Below are positions 42,892-51,844 of a DNA stretch of 64,000 nt, in pieces. The notes under the pieces are model-generated. The model worked only from the letters and a program-made list of their open reading frames with translations, made no database searches and had not been told where the DNA came from. The stretch's first letter is position 1. Every line of letters starts with the position of its first letter. Origin of the DNA: a bacterium. Its GTDB lineage: Bacteria; Myxococcota_A; Bradymonadia; UBA7976; UBA1532. The translations under genes and the position numbers were made by a program. The stretch covers positions 1 to 64,000 of the forward strand of contig JAUHXC010000047.1 of NCBI GenBank assembly GCA_030427205.1. Reading direction: 5' to 3'.

Positions 42892-44822
42892 CGTCACGCC
42901 CCTCGGCGCGCCGCGCGCCGGCCAGCGTCTGCCTGTTGATGCTCGCGGCTGTCACCGCCGCGGGCGTGACGCAGGCTCAGGAGCCACCGCCCGGCTATCG
43001 AGTCCGGATCGGGGGCGATGGCCCCGCGGTGGATCCGCTGGCACCAGCCGAGGACCAGGACACAGAAGACGCCGCAGAAAACGCCGAAGCCGGCGCCGAC
43101 GGGGACGACGCAGCGCCTGGGTCTGTTCCCGGCGCCCGGCCTGCGGGCGAACCATCCGCCGACGGGCGGGTCGAACCCGACGCCGCATCGAGCATGGCCC
43201 GTCAGCCCACGGCGGATCCGGCGACCGCGACTCCCCGCAGGAGCCCGGACGGCAAGGCGAGCAAGGCCGGCAAGGTCGCGGGCAGCAAGGCCGCCCGAAA
43301 GACGCGCCGCAAGAAGACCCGTCGACCCAAGCATACCCGCTGGGCGCGCGAGCCGGCGGTGACCCCCCTCGAGGCCGCCCGCACGCTGGAGCGGACCCCC
43401 GGCGCGGTCATCGAGTTCGACCGGCCCATCGCGTTCGCCCACGACTCGGTGAAGCTGTCCGCCGGCGGCGATGCGGCGCTGACGGCGGTCGTCGACTACC
43501 TGCAGGCCGCGCCCGAAATCCGGCTGGTGCTCATCGAAGGCCATACCGACGCCACCGGCTCGCTGCGCTACAACCAAGCGCTCAGCGAAGCCCGCGCGGT
43601 GGCGATCCGGGCGGCCCTGATCCGCGCGGGCGTCTCCCCGGATCGGCTCGTGGCCTATGGCTACGGCGAGACCCGCCCGGCCGAGCCGGACCGCGCCGCC
43701 AATCGGCGGGTGGTCTTCCGCATCATCGAAGGCGACCGGCCCGCGCTGAAGCGGCGCGAGGCGAGCGAGTGGGGCGAAGCGGCCCTGGTCGACGCCCGCG
43801 GGACGGTCGAGATCGCCGCCGTCGTCGACGAATCGAGCCCCGATCCGGCGGTGACGGCCGCGATGCCCGAGCGGCCCGACGACGCCGCGCCGGCGCCCCT
43901 GCCCGACCGCGCCCGGTCCTCGGCGCCGCCGCCGGGCGCGATGGCCTTGTTCATCGCGCCCGCCCCCGCTTCGGCAGCGGCCCCTGCGACCGCGGAAATG
44001 CCCGAATCGGCTTCGCCGGACGCCATGGCGGCGCCCGACCGAGCCGGTGAATGGCGGCCCTGGGCGGTCCGTGGGCAGCTGGCCGAGGGTCACGACATCC
44101 GGATCGGCCCGGCGAGTCACGCCCTGCTGCGGCTGCCCGATCTCGGCCGGCTGTGGCTCGGTCCCGAGACGCGCGTGCGGCTGAGCCGGCTGCATCATGA
44201 TCGCGACGACGGCAAGACCTACCTCGCCGTGCGGGTCGACGCCGGGACGGTGCGCGCGATGCTCAACCCGCTCGAGCGCAGCATCTCCCGCACGCTGCTC
44301 GCTCTGCCGGGCGGTGGCCTCGAGTTGGTCGCCGCGGACTTCGAACTGCAAGTGCAGCCGGATGGTACGGGCCGACTCAGGGTCGACCGCGGGCGTCTGG
44401 AGCTGACCGCGGGCCAGCGCAGCCATTCGGTTTTCGCCGGCCAGACGACGCGGCTGGGGCACGGGGGCGCCGAGCCGAAGGCCCAGCTGCCGCCGCCGAC
44501 GGCGCAGGCCCCGCTCGACGGCACCTTCGAGCGGGCGCCGCTGTTGCAGTGGGCCGCGGTGTCCGGCGCGCTGGGCTATCGGGTCGAGATCGCCGCCGAC
44601 GTCGACTTCACCCGCCCGGTCGTGGGCGCGCGCACCACCGAGGCCCGCTTCGCGCCGCGCGTGCTCACCCCCGACCGGGCCTGGTACTGGCGGGTGCGGG
44701 CGATCGACGCCGACGGCTCGACCGGCAGCGCGTCGCGCATCCACCGCTTTCGCACGGCGCCGCGGGTCGAGAGCCCGCCGGCCGCGGCCGGCCTGCAACC
44801 ACGGAACCGCACCGCGCCCTGA
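42888..44822 (+). CDS. OmpA-FecR-fibronectin-like periplasmic protein
   Basis: A 644-residue exported protein (signal peptide ending VTQAQ). A Pro/Ala/Asp linker and a strongly basic segment (KTRRKKTRRPKHTRW, about 140-160) precede an OmpA domain with IEGHTDATGSLRYNQALSEARA and AANRRVVFRI, which binds peptidoglycan. A second Pro/Ala linker leads to a FecR-like domain (about 385-525; GHDIRIGPASHALLRLPDLG and VRVDAGTVRAML). The C-terminal fibronectin-type fold holds YRVEIAADVDFTRPV and WYWRVRAID. FecR/Fn3 combinations act as ligand-sensing or scaffold modules in the periplasm. The ATG overlaps the polyprotein stop (ATGA), so the two are produced together. Confidence 0.88.
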   Translation: MTSRPSARRAPASVCLLMLAAVTAAGVTQAQEPPPGYRVRIGGDGPAVDPLAPAEDQDTEDAAENAEAGADGDDAAPGSVPGARPAGEPSADGRVEPDAASSMARQPTADPATATPRRSPDGKASKAGKVAGSKAARKTRRKKTRRPKHTRWAREPAVTPLEAARTLERTPGAVIEFDRPIAFAHDSVKLSAGGDAALTAVVDYLQAAPEIRLVLIEGHTDATGSLRYNQALSEARAVAIRAALIRAGVSPDRLVAYGYGETRPAEPDRAANRRVVFRIIEGDRPALKRREASEWGEAALVDARGTVEIAAVVDESSPDPAVTAAMPERPDDAAPAPLPDRARSSAPPPGAMALFIAPAPASAAAPATAEMPESASPDAMAAPDRAGEWRPWAVRGQLAEGHDIRIGPASHALLRLPDLGRLWLGPETRVRLSRLHHDRDDGKTYLAVRVDAGTVRAMLNPLERSISRTLLALPGGGLELVAADFELQVQPDGTGRLRVDRGRLELTAGQRSHSVFAGQTTRLGHGGAEPKAQLPPPTAQAPLDGTFERAPLLQWAAVSGALGYRVEIAADVDFTRPVVGARTTEARFAPRVLTPDRAWYWRVRAIDADGSTGSASRIHRFRTAPRVESPPAAAGLQPRNRTAP

Positions 44823-44900
44823 GCCCGGCCGCGCAACCCCCTGGCGCGCGCGCCGGCTTCGGTGCTACCCGTCGAGAGCGGACCTCGTTCGGAGAGCCCC

Positions 44901-45893
44901 ATGGTGCACTCGCCCGCCCGCGTGTTCCCATTGCCCCTCGAAGTCGTCGACGATGTCGTCTTCGGCGCCTCGGCCCAGGCGCGCAAGGCCCACGCCGGCC
45001 ACCTGCTGCGCCGCGCGGCCCGGGCCCTGGGCTGGCCGCCGGAGGTCAAGGCCCTGACCCGGCTCGGCGATGGGCTGACCTACGAGACGTTCGCCGCCCG
45101 CATCGGCGGCCAGGACGTCGTGGTGCGCATCCCCCACGGCGACGACATCGACGAGCAGGTCGAGATCGCGTCGTCGACCGCCGCGCTGCTCGCCCGCATC
45201 GCGCCGCTGCCGCTGCCTTTCGATCGGCCGCTGACGCTGGCGCTCATCGACATCCCCGACGGCATCGCTTCGGTCCAGACCCGCCTCTTCGGCGTGCCGC
45301 TGTGGAAGCTCGTCGGGCACAAGAAGAGCCGCGAGATCGTGCACCCCGAGCCCTGGCGCCCCATGGGCGCCATCGCCGCCGCCATTCACGGCCTCGACCC
45401 CGGGGTCGGCGAGGGCTTGTCGGTCACCTTCGCGACGCGGCGGGACCACGCCCGCTCGATGGCCGAGCCGGCGGCCTACGCCGAGGCGCCGTATATGGAC
45501 GAGGTCGAAGACTGGCTCGCGGCGAACCTGCCGCCGGCCACGCCGGCCCGCCTGCTGCACGGCGATCTGCTCGGCCAGAACGTGATGTGGGCGCCGCAGG
45601 AGGATCTGGTCGGCGTCATCGACTGGGAGGCTGCCCGCCTGGGAGATCCGGCCTACGATCTGGCGATCATGACCCGCGGGCGGCGCAAGCCGTTCGGCCG
45701 CGCCGATGGGCTGCGGCGCCTCGTCGACGCCTACAACGAGACCGCCGAGGTCGCACTCAGCGAGAAAGAGGTGCGCTTCCACGAGCTGTCGTTGATGGCG
45801 GCCTGGATCGTCGACAGCGAAGGCGAGAGCGCCAACGCCGACTATCGCCGGCGCGGGGCGGCGCTGTGGAAGCGGGTCCAGACCCTGGGCTGA
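44901..45893 (+). CDS. Aminoglycoside phosphotransferase-fold kinase
   Basis: A 330-residue cytoplasmic kinase of the APH/choline-kinase family. The N-lobe lysine is in DVVVRIPHG, the catalytic loop is LLHGDLLGQNVMW with its aspartate, and the metal-binding VIDWEAARLGDPAYDLAI is complete. Family members phosphorylate small molecules such as aminoglycosides, homoserine, macrolides or sugars; the substrate cannot be told, and an antibiotic-resistance role should not be assumed. ATG 44901 has GGAGA upstream. It lies 78 bp after the OmpA-FecR gene and is convergent with the CBS gene. Confidence 0.87.
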   Translation: MVHSPARVFPLPLEVVDDVVFGASAQARKAHAGHLLRRAARALGWPPEVKALTRLGDGLTYETFAARIGGQDVVVRIPHGDDIDEQVEIASSTAALLARIAPLPLPFDRPLTLALIDIPDGIASVQTRLFGVPLWKLVGHKKSREIVHPEPWRPMGAIAAAIHGLDPGVGEGLSVTFATRRDHARSMAEPAAYAEAPYMDEVEDWLAANLPPATPARLLHGDLLGQNVMWAPQEDLVGVIDWEAARLGDPAYDLAIMTRGRRKPFGRADGLRRLVDAYNETAEVALSEKEVRFHELSLMAAWIVDSEGESANADYRRRGAALWKRVQTLG

Positions 45894-45940
45894 GCCGGCT
45901 CACAGCAGGCCAGCTCACAGCAGACGGGCGAGCGTCGCGG

Positions 45941-46345
45941 TCAGACCAGATCGCGGCAGACGCGCAGGACGTCGATGTAGCTGACGATGCCCACGAGCTT
46001 GCCGCTCTCGACCACCGGGATCGCGCCGATCTTCTGATCGAGCATGAGGTCGATCACCTCGGTCACCGGGGTCTGCCGCTCGACCGCCAGGACGTCGCCG
46101 CGCATCAGGTCGGCCGCCGAACGCTGATAGACCTTGCGCGCCTCGTCGGGGTTCTCGAAGGCGGTCAGCACCGGCAGCGTGGCCTCGCGCACGTCCCGAT
46201 CGCTGATCATGCCCACCAGCGTGCCTTTGCGCACGATCGGCACGTGGCGCACATCCAGCGAGAACAGCAGATCGATCACGTCCCGCACCGAGTCCTCGGG
46301 CCCCAGGAAGGCCGGATCGGGGGTCATCACGTCGTCGACGGTCAT
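45941..46345 (-). CDS. Tandem CBS-domain protein
   Basis: A 134-residue protein made of two CBS domains (VDDVMTPDPAFLGPEDSVRDV and SAADLMRGDVLAVERQTPV, each ending in the typical GMISDRDV or GIVSYIDV strand). A CBS pair forms a Bateman module that binds adenosyl ligands such as AMP, ATP or S-adenosylmethionine and regulates a partner. No partner is fused. The ATG at 46345, preceded by GGGAGC, begins the first CBS domain. It is divergent from the second fused-barrel gene. Confidence 0.92.
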   Translation of the reverse strand: MTVDDVMTPDPAFLGPEDSVRDVIDLLFSLDVRHVPIVRKGTLVGMISDRDVREATLPVLTAFENPDEARKVYQRSAADLMRGDVLAVERQTPVTEVIDLMLDQKIGAIPVVESGKLVGIVSYIDVLRVCRDLV

Positions 46346-46510
46346 ATCGTGCTCCCTTCGAATTCTGTGGTGACGCCGACATAGCCCGTCCACCGCTCAG
46401 CGGCAAGGGGGACGTGCTCTGCCGGGCAGCGACAACTGGCCACGTCGGCGGCGAGAATCTATAACAAGGCTCCGGCGCTCGCCGGGACCGACCGACGGGA
46501 GAGACAGACG

Positions 46511-49240
46511 ATGCCGGCCCCCCACGGCCCCATCCAGACGACGATGACGACGGCGCTGGCAGCGTTCGTCTGTCTGTCGCCGATCTGTCTGCCGGCTGTG
46601 GCCCAGGAGGCCGCGTTCACCACCGACTTCGAAGCCCGAGGCGCGGTGGACGTGGCCTACGCCGCCAACGGCCTGGTGAGCTGCTCCAACGACGATCCCG
46701 ACTGCCGCGGCGTGCGCACCGGCGTGGTGCAGCAGCAGAATACGCGGATCGACATGGCCTTCATCGACGTCGACCCCCTGCCCCTCGCCGATCTCGACGG
46801 TGACGGCCGGGACGACACCGCGAACTCGAGCGGCGCGCTGCTCGATCTGCCCGACGGCGCCGTGATCGAGTTCGCCCGGCTGTACGTCGGCGGCATCTGG
46901 CGCACCGACAACGCCAACCTCTGCGGGCCGCCGCGCAGCGTCGAGCCCGCCGCGCGCACCACCGTGCGCTTCGCGCCGCCCGGCAGCGACTACATCGCGC
47001 TCGATGGCGCGCTCATCGGAGACGACGACGAAGCGGTCGGCTCGGGCTATGCGGCCGCGTTCGACGTCACCCCGCACCTCGCTGGCCCCGGCGACGTCTG
47101 GGTCGCCGACGCCGCGCTGATCGAAGGCCGCTGCGCGGCGGGCGGCTGGGCCCTCGCGGTGGCCTATCGCACCGCCGACGGCCCGCCGCGTACCGTCAGC
47201 CTGCGCTCGGGCTATGTGCCGATCGCGGATGTCGATGTGCAGCTCGATCTCGACGGCCTGCTGACCCCGCCCGAGGCGCCCGGTCGCGCGACGCTGGCGC
47301 TCGGCGCCCTCGAGGGCGACCGCGGCCTCGACGAAGACGGCGCCCGCTTCGCCGACCAACCGCTCGGCGATGCCCTCAACCCGGAAGACGACCTCTTCAA
47401 CTCGACGATCAGCCGGGCGGGTCGCAACGTCGTCGACCGAACGCCGGCTCACCTCAACAACATCGCCTACGACTTCGATGTCTTCGAGATCCCGCTCGCC
47501 GCCGACAGCCGTGACGCGCCGCTGCGCATCACGGCCGGCCGGGACGTCGTGATGGCGTTCTTCGTCGGGCTCGTGACCGAGCTGGCCGTGCCGCGCCTGA
47601 CAGTGGAGAAGACCGCCCGCGCGCTGCAGGGCGATCCGAATCGCGAGGTCACCGCCGGCGACGGGCTGCAGTATGATCTGCGGGTGAGCGCCGCCGACGA
47701 CAATAACGACCGGGCCGTGGGGCTCGTACTCGACGACCCGCTGCCGCTCGAGCTCGCCCTGCGGCCCGACAGCGCGCAGATTCGCCTCGGCCAGGGCCCG
47801 TTCGAGGCGCCCGCTGCCGGCGAGGTCGAATACGACGCCGAGGCCCACCGGCTCATCGCCCGGCCGGCGTCGCTGGGTCCGGGCGAGACGTTGGCGGTCC
47901 GCTTCGAGGCCGAGGTCCTGCCGAGCGCCCGGCGCAGCATCCTCAACAGCGTCACCGCGACGTGGTCCGGTGAAGCCGCCGGGCCGGAGATCGAGCGCAC
48001 CCGGCTCTCCGACAGCGACCCGGACGCCCCGGGCGATCAGCCCACCGCGACGCCCGTCGCGCCGATCCCCGACATGGGCCCGCCGCCCGACATGCTGCCC
48101 GACAGCGGACCGGTAGACGCCGAGCCGCCGCCGCCCGACGCGCGGCCGATGCCCGACGTCGAGGTCGACGACATGGCCATCGCGCTCGACCGGGCGGTCG
48201 TCGACGCCGAGGTCGACGCCGGGCGCCAGGACGGCGGGCTGCTCGCCGACGGCGAGGACGTCGCCGGCGGTATCATCTTCGGGTGCGACGCGGGCGACAG
48301 CGCGCCGCGGCTGCTGTGGGGGTTGCTGGTGCTGCTCGCCGCCGGCCGCCGGCGCCGCCCACTCCTGCCGGTGCTGGCGCTGGCCCTGATCGCCCTGCCC
48401 CAGCCAGCGAGCGCCGTCGAGCGCTTCGACGTGCAGCGCTTCGCGCCGGCCGCCGACGGGCGACATCACGGCCTGCGCATCCTGTCGGCGCGGCCCCACA
48501 GCGCCCCCGGATGGTCGGCCAGCATGCTGTTGGACCACGCCGACGACCCGCTCACCGTCGAAGTCGGCGGCGAGCGTTCGCGCAGCCTCGTCGGCCGCCA
48601 GACGCGGGCCCACTTCATGGCCAGCGGCGCGCTCACCGAGTCGGTCGAAGTCGGCGTCGTCGTCCCGGTGATGCTCGACGCCGCCGGCGACGCCACCGTC
48701 GGCGGACCGGGTATGGGCGACATCCGCATCCAGGGCCGGCTGGTGGTCTGGCAGCCCGAAGGCGGCCAGAGCGCGCTGGCCGTCGCCATCGACGGCTACC
48801 TGGGCACCGGCGACATCGACGCCTTCCACGGCGACGTCGGCCGGCGGGTCGAGACCCGGTTGCTGGGGTCCCACCGGCTCGGCGGCGCCGATCTGCGGGC
48901 CAACCTGGGCTACCTCGCCCGCGACCCGGCCCGGCTGGGCAACCTCGAGGTCGAAGACGCGCTGACTCTGGGCCTGGGCGCCGAGGTCCGGCTGAGCGAC
49001 GCCTGGACCCTGCTGCCCGAGATCGACGCGGCCATCGGGTTCGCCAGCAACGTCGACCTCGCCGAGGTGCCTGTGGAGTTCGTGCTCGGCGCCCGCTGGT
49101 CACCGGATCCGGTGTGGAGCGCGGTGGCCGGCTTCGGCGCGGGCCTGCTGCCCGGCGTCGGCGCCCCCGACTCGAGGTTCGTGCTCGGCTTCACGTTCAG
49201 CCGGCCGGCGAGCGAGCCGCCGCCGACGGGCGGCCCCTGA
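46511..49240 (+). CDS. Fused DUF11 surface protein-MYXO-CTERM-barrel protein
   Basis: One frame of 909 residues. A signal peptide (1-32) is followed by a secreted domain of about 330 residues like those preceding DUF11 repeats. A DUF11-type domain (about 364-490; LTVEKTARALQGDPNREV) comes next, then a Pro/Asp linker. A MYXO-CTERM-like signal follows (Cys592, helix LLWGLLVLLAAG, R613-R616), then at once a second signal peptide (VLALALIALPQPASA) and an outer-membrane barrel of about 270 residues beginning FDVQRFAPAADGRHHGL. There are no TSP3 or OmpA domains. GGGAG precedes ATG 46511; a possible internal GTG at 48371 has no ribosome-binding site and would give a poor signal peptide. The layout repeats that of the protein at 38740-42891. 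Confidence 0.87.
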   Translation: MPAPHGPIQTTMTTALAAFVCLSPICLPAVAQEAAFTTDFEARGAVDVAYAANGLVSCSNDDPDCRGVRTGVVQQQNTRIDMAFIDVDPLPLADLDGDGRDDTANSSGALLDLPDGAVIEFARLYVGGIWRTDNANLCGPPRSVEPAARTTVRFAPPGSDYIALDGALIGDDDEAVGSGYAAAFDVTPHLAGPGDVWVADAALIEGRCAAGGWALAVAYRTADGPPRTVSLRSGYVPIADVDVQLDLDGLLTPPEAPGRATLALGALEGDRGLDEDGARFADQPLGDALNPEDDLFNSTISRAGRNVVDRTPAHLNNIAYDFDVFEIPLAADSRDAPLRITAGRDVVMAFFVGLVTELAVPRLTVEKTARALQGDPNREVTAGDGLQYDLRVSAADDNNDRAVGLVLDDPLPLELALRPDSAQIRLGQGPFEAPAAGEVEYDAEAHRLIARPASLGPGETLAVRFEAEVLPSARRSILNSVTATWSGEAAGPEIERTRLSDSDPDAPGDQPTATPVAPIPDMGPPPDMLPDSGPVDAEPPPPDARPMPDVEVDDMAIALDRAVVDAEVDAGRQDGGLLADGEDVAGGIIFGCDAGDSAPRLLWGLLVLLAAGRRRRPLLPVLALALIALPQPASAVERFDVQRFAPAADGRHHGLRILSARPHSAPGWSASMLLDHADDPLTVEVGGERSRSLVGRQTRAHFMASGALTESVEVGVVVPVMLDAAGDATVGGPGMGDIRIQGRLVVWQPEGGQSALAVAIDGYLGTGDIDAFHGDVGRRVETRLLGSHRLGGADLRANLGYLARDPARLGNLEVEDALTLGLGAEVRLSDAWTLLPEIDAAIGFASNVDLAEVPVEFVLGARWSPDPVWSAVAGFGAGLLPGVGAPDSRFVLGFTFSRPASEPPPTGGP
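48284..48415 (+). other. Junction: internal MYXO-CTERM signal plus second signal peptide
   Basis: Here Cys592, a short spacer, a hydrophobic helix and R613-R616 form a complete MYXO-CTERM-like ending. They are followed in frame, without stop or start codon of quality, by a signal-peptide-like helix ending PASA and the mature barrel start VERFDVQRF. It is the second case of the same join in the window. Confidence 0.7.
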
Positions 49241-49257
49241 ACGCCCGGTTCACGGGG

Positions 49258-50256
49258 TCACGTCGCGGGCTCGCTGGCTGATGGCTGCCCGGCTGAGGGC
49301 TGCCCGGCTGACTCCAACGCCGCGAGACACGCCTCCAGCGCAGCCAGGTTGCGGGCCTCGTCGGGATCGAGATAGCCATCCTCGGTATAACGCCGCCGCG
49401 CGCCGGCCAGAATGCGGGCGTGCACGGCGCGGGCGCTCTCGACGTCCAGCCCCAGCCGCGCGCGCGCCTGCTCGACCGCCGCGATCGCCGACTCATCGAC
49501 GCTGAGCCCGGCCACCGCGCGCACGACCGCGTCCATGTACCGCCGACGGGGCGAGACCGCCGCAGCGCCCGCCTCCCCGCCCGCGCGGGGCCGCTGAGGC
49601 AACATGGCGACCTCGACGAGCCGGTCCGCGGTCGGCAGCGGCTCGCGCTCGAGAGACGCCAGCCATGGGCTGTCGACGCGCATGCGCTTCGCCCGGGCGA
49701 TCAGCGCGCCGAACGTATCGACCCCGACCGCCGCCAGCCGCTCGAGCTGGACCCGCAGCAGCCCGACCGTCGCGACGGCGTCGCCGCGGGCCGAGTGGGC
49801 CTGCCCGTCGAAGGGCACGCCGGCGCGCTGACACGCCCACCACAGCGGCCAGCGCGCGGGCCGATCGAGCACCGCGGGCAGCCGCATGGTGCACAGCTGC
49901 GGCGGCGCGGCGCTGCGGCCGAGGCGCTCGAACTCCATCGAGAGAAACCGCAGGTCGAAGCCGACGTTGTGCCCGGCGACCACCCGTCCGGCCATCGCCG
50001 CCCGCACGCCGTCGGCGAGAACGGCGAACCGCGGCGCGTCGACCACATCGGCGTCGGTGATGCCGTGAATGCCCGTCGCCGCCACGGCCCGCTCGGGGCG
50101 CACCAGCGTATCGATCAGGACCCGATGCGAGCCGTCGGGGTTCACCACGACGGCGCAGAGCTCGACGATGCGGTCGCAGGTCACGTCCAGCCCGGTGGTC
50201 TCCACGTCGAGCACCAGATAGGGCGTGCCGATCAGCGCGCGATCAGCGAGGCGCAC
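49258..50256 (-). CDS. DEDD-family 3'-5' exonuclease (DnaQ-like)
   Basis: A 332-residue protein. The N-terminal exonuclease domain has LVLDVETTGLD (Exo I, Asp and Glu), GHNVGFDLRFLSMEF (Exo II) and HSARGDAVATVGLL (Exo III, His and Asp), the arrangement of the DNA polymerase III epsilon/DnaQ family. About 130 residues of helical C-terminal extension follow and end in a Ser/Gln/Pro repeat (SAGQPSAGQPSASEP). It would degrade single-stranded DNA or RNA ends in repair rather than serve as the main proofreading subunit, which is shorter. The start is GTG 50256, with GGGGAG 6 bases upstream, overlapping the end of the preceding small gene by 14 bp. Confidence 0.9.
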   Translation of the reverse strand: MRLADRALIGTPYLVLDVETTGLDVTCDRIVELCAVVVNPDGSHRVLIDTLVRPERAVAATGIHGITDADVVDAPRFAVLADGVRAAMAGRVVAGHNVGFDLRFLSMEFERLGRSAAPPQLCTMRLPAVLDRPARWPLWWACQRAGVPFDGQAHSARGDAVATVGLLRVQLERLAAVGVDTFGALIARAKRMRVDSPWLASLEREPLPTADRLVEVAMLPQRPRAGGEAGAAAVSPRRRYMDAVVRAVAGLSVDESAIAAVEQARARLGLDVESARAVHARILAGARRRYTEDGYLDPDEARNLAALEACLAALESAGQPSAGQPSASEPAT

Positions 50257-50575
50257 CCGACGCTCCCCCCGCCGCCTCGGCGCAGCGGCCGGGCGGGGCG
50301 CATACGAAGTACGCCCGCTCACCGGCGCCGAGGTGGTCGATGCAGCACCAGCCCGCACCGCATTCGTCGCCCTGGGGGCACAGGCGGGTGCAGACGCCGT
50401 CGGGCACGTCCGGATCGCGCAGGCAGAACGGATCGGCCCCTTCGCACTCGACCGCGCCCACGGCGCATCCGTCCCGGGCCGGACCGGGCGAGACGTACCA
50501 GATGCCCACGCACAGGCCGATGCAGACGGCGGTGGCGACGACGATCATGCGAATGCGGCTCTCGGGGGTCTGCAC
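50243..50575 (-). CDS. Small cysteine-rich membrane-anchored protein
   Basis: A 110-residue protein with one N-terminal hydrophobic helix (MIVVATAVCIGLCVGIWYV) and an exported domain holding ten cysteines in patterns like CTRLCPQGDECGAGWCC. It is likely a disulfide-knotted extracytoplasmic module. No family is recognised, though the pattern recalls the small Cys-rich modules of myxobacterial lipoproteins. It overlaps the exonuclease gene by 14 bp and is therefore probably co-transcribed with it. Confidence 0.75.
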   Translation of the reverse strand: MQTPESRIRMIVVATAVCIGLCVGIWYVSPGPARDGCAVGAVECEGADPFCLRDPDVPDGVCTRLCPQGDECGAGWCCIDHLGAGERAYFVCAPPGRCAEAAGGASGAPR

Positions 50576-50626
50576 AGGGGCCTCTGGCGAGTCGGTGGGT
50601 CGGTATCGTCCGGCGAGGCGCGCCTG

Positions 50627-51844
50627 TCAACCGGATCGTGCGTTGCCGGCCACCGCCGACGGGTATCCGGCGGCTTTCAGCGTATCGATCAGGGCCGTGG
50701 TCGGCACGGGTCCGTGAACGCGGGTCCGTCCGCTCTCGACGTCGATGTCGATGGCCTCGACCCCGTCGACCGTGCGCAGCGCGGCGTCGACCTTGCGCGC
50801 GCAGCCCCCGCACGTGATGCCTTCGACCTGCAGCTCGACCACCGGCGCGTCCCGCTCGACCGACCGCCGGGCCCGGAACCAGTCGAGCAGGCCCTCGACG
50901 GCGAACCCGACGAAGACCAACGCCCCGGCGATGGCCGCCGCCACCGCCCACCACGCGCTGTGGTGGTGATGGGCCGCGGCGGTGACCGAGCCGGGGTCGA
51001 TGACCGCCTCGAAGAGATAACCCAGGGCCACGCTGCCGACGATGATGGTGGTCAGGTACACCGCCAGCACCCGCCCGCCGAAGGCGCGGCGCACGGCGCC
51101 GATGGTCGCCACGTTGGTCGCCGGCCCCGCCATGAGGAAGACCAGCGCCGCGCCGGCGGGCATGCCCGACGCCACCAGCGCCGCCGCGATGGGCACCGAG
51201 GCGGTGGCGCAGACATAGAGCGGCAGCGAGACCAGCAGCGCCCCTACGAAAGGCAGCGCCGCCCCGTAGCCTTCGAGCCGGGCGAAGAGATCGGGCGGCA
51301 GCCAGGCGGTGATGGCCGCCGAGAGCACGACCCCGAAGACCACCCAGCCGGCGATGGTGCGCAGCAGCATCATCCCGTGGTCCCAGCCATCACGCAGCGT
51401 GCGCGCGGGCTGGTCCGCGGCCGTCGGCGCGGCCTCGGCGGACGGATCGACCGCGACCGCGTCGGCCCACAGCCCGCCGACGATGCCCGTCACCGCCGCG
51501 CTCGCCACCTTGAAGAGCGCGAAGGGCCAGCCGAGGAACGAGGCGCTGACGAGGATCGAGTCGACCCCCGTCTGCGGCGTGCTGATGAGGAAGCCGAGGC
51601 TCGAGCCGTCGGATGCGCCGTCTTTCTTGAGGCCGAGCCCCGCCGGGATGACGCCGCACGAGCACAGCGGCAGCGGCACCCCGAAGAGCACCGCCTTGAA
51701 GATGCCGGCCCGCCCGGAGAACTGACGCCGCATGAAGTCGACCGGCAACCACACGTGCAAGGCGGCCGCGATCGCCGCGCCCACCAGGAGCCACGGGGCC
51801 AGCTCGAGCCAGACCGACCAGATGCCGTGCGCGAACCCGGTCAT
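50627..51844 (-). CDS. SO_0444-type metal permease with C-terminal HMA domain
   Basis: A 405-residue transporter. The permease part (about 1-320) belongs to the ArsP/DUF318 family (SO_0444 Cu/Zn efflux group): FGVPLPLCSCGVIPAGLGLKKDGASDGSSLGFLISTPQTGVDS, then SLPLYVCATASVPIAAALVASGMPAGAALVFLMAGPATN. Cys-rich CSCG and CATA loops are its likely metal path. A C-terminal heavy-metal-associated domain (residues about 340-400) carries the GITCGGCARKVDAAL metal-binding CxxC. It should export a soft metal such as copper or zinc across the inner membrane. Its start lies 4 bp before the stop of the CsoR-like regulator (51841), so it is coupled to it. Confidence 0.92.
   Translation of the reverse strand: MTGFAHGIWSVWLELAPWLLVGAAIAAALHVWLPVDFMRRQFSGRAGIFKAVLFGVPLPLCSCGVIPAGLGLKKDGASDGSSLGFLISTPQTGVDSILVSASFLGWPFALFKVASAAVTGIVGGLWADAVAVDPSAEAAPTAADQPARTLRDGWDHGMMLLRTIAGWVVFGVVLSAAITAWLPPDLFARLEGYGAALPFVGALLVSLPLYVCATASVPIAAALVASGMPAGAALVFLMAGPATNVATIGAVRRAFGGRVLAVYLTTIIVGSVALGYLFEAVIDPGSVTAAAHHHHSAWWAVAAAIAGALVFVGFAVEGLLDWFRARRSVERDAPVVELQVEGITCGGCARKVDAALRTVDGVEAIDIDVESGRTRVHGPVPTTALIDTLKAAGYPSAVAGNARSG

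Noticed and set aside
44901..45893. Aminoglycoside resistance gene
   Set aside because: The kinase fold is shared by many small-molecule kinases. There is no mobile element or resistance context.
46397..48874. Long minus-strand frame antisense to the second fused-barrel gene
   Set aside because: The composition is His/Arg/Gly-biased with no motif, and the plus strand is a well-supported gene.
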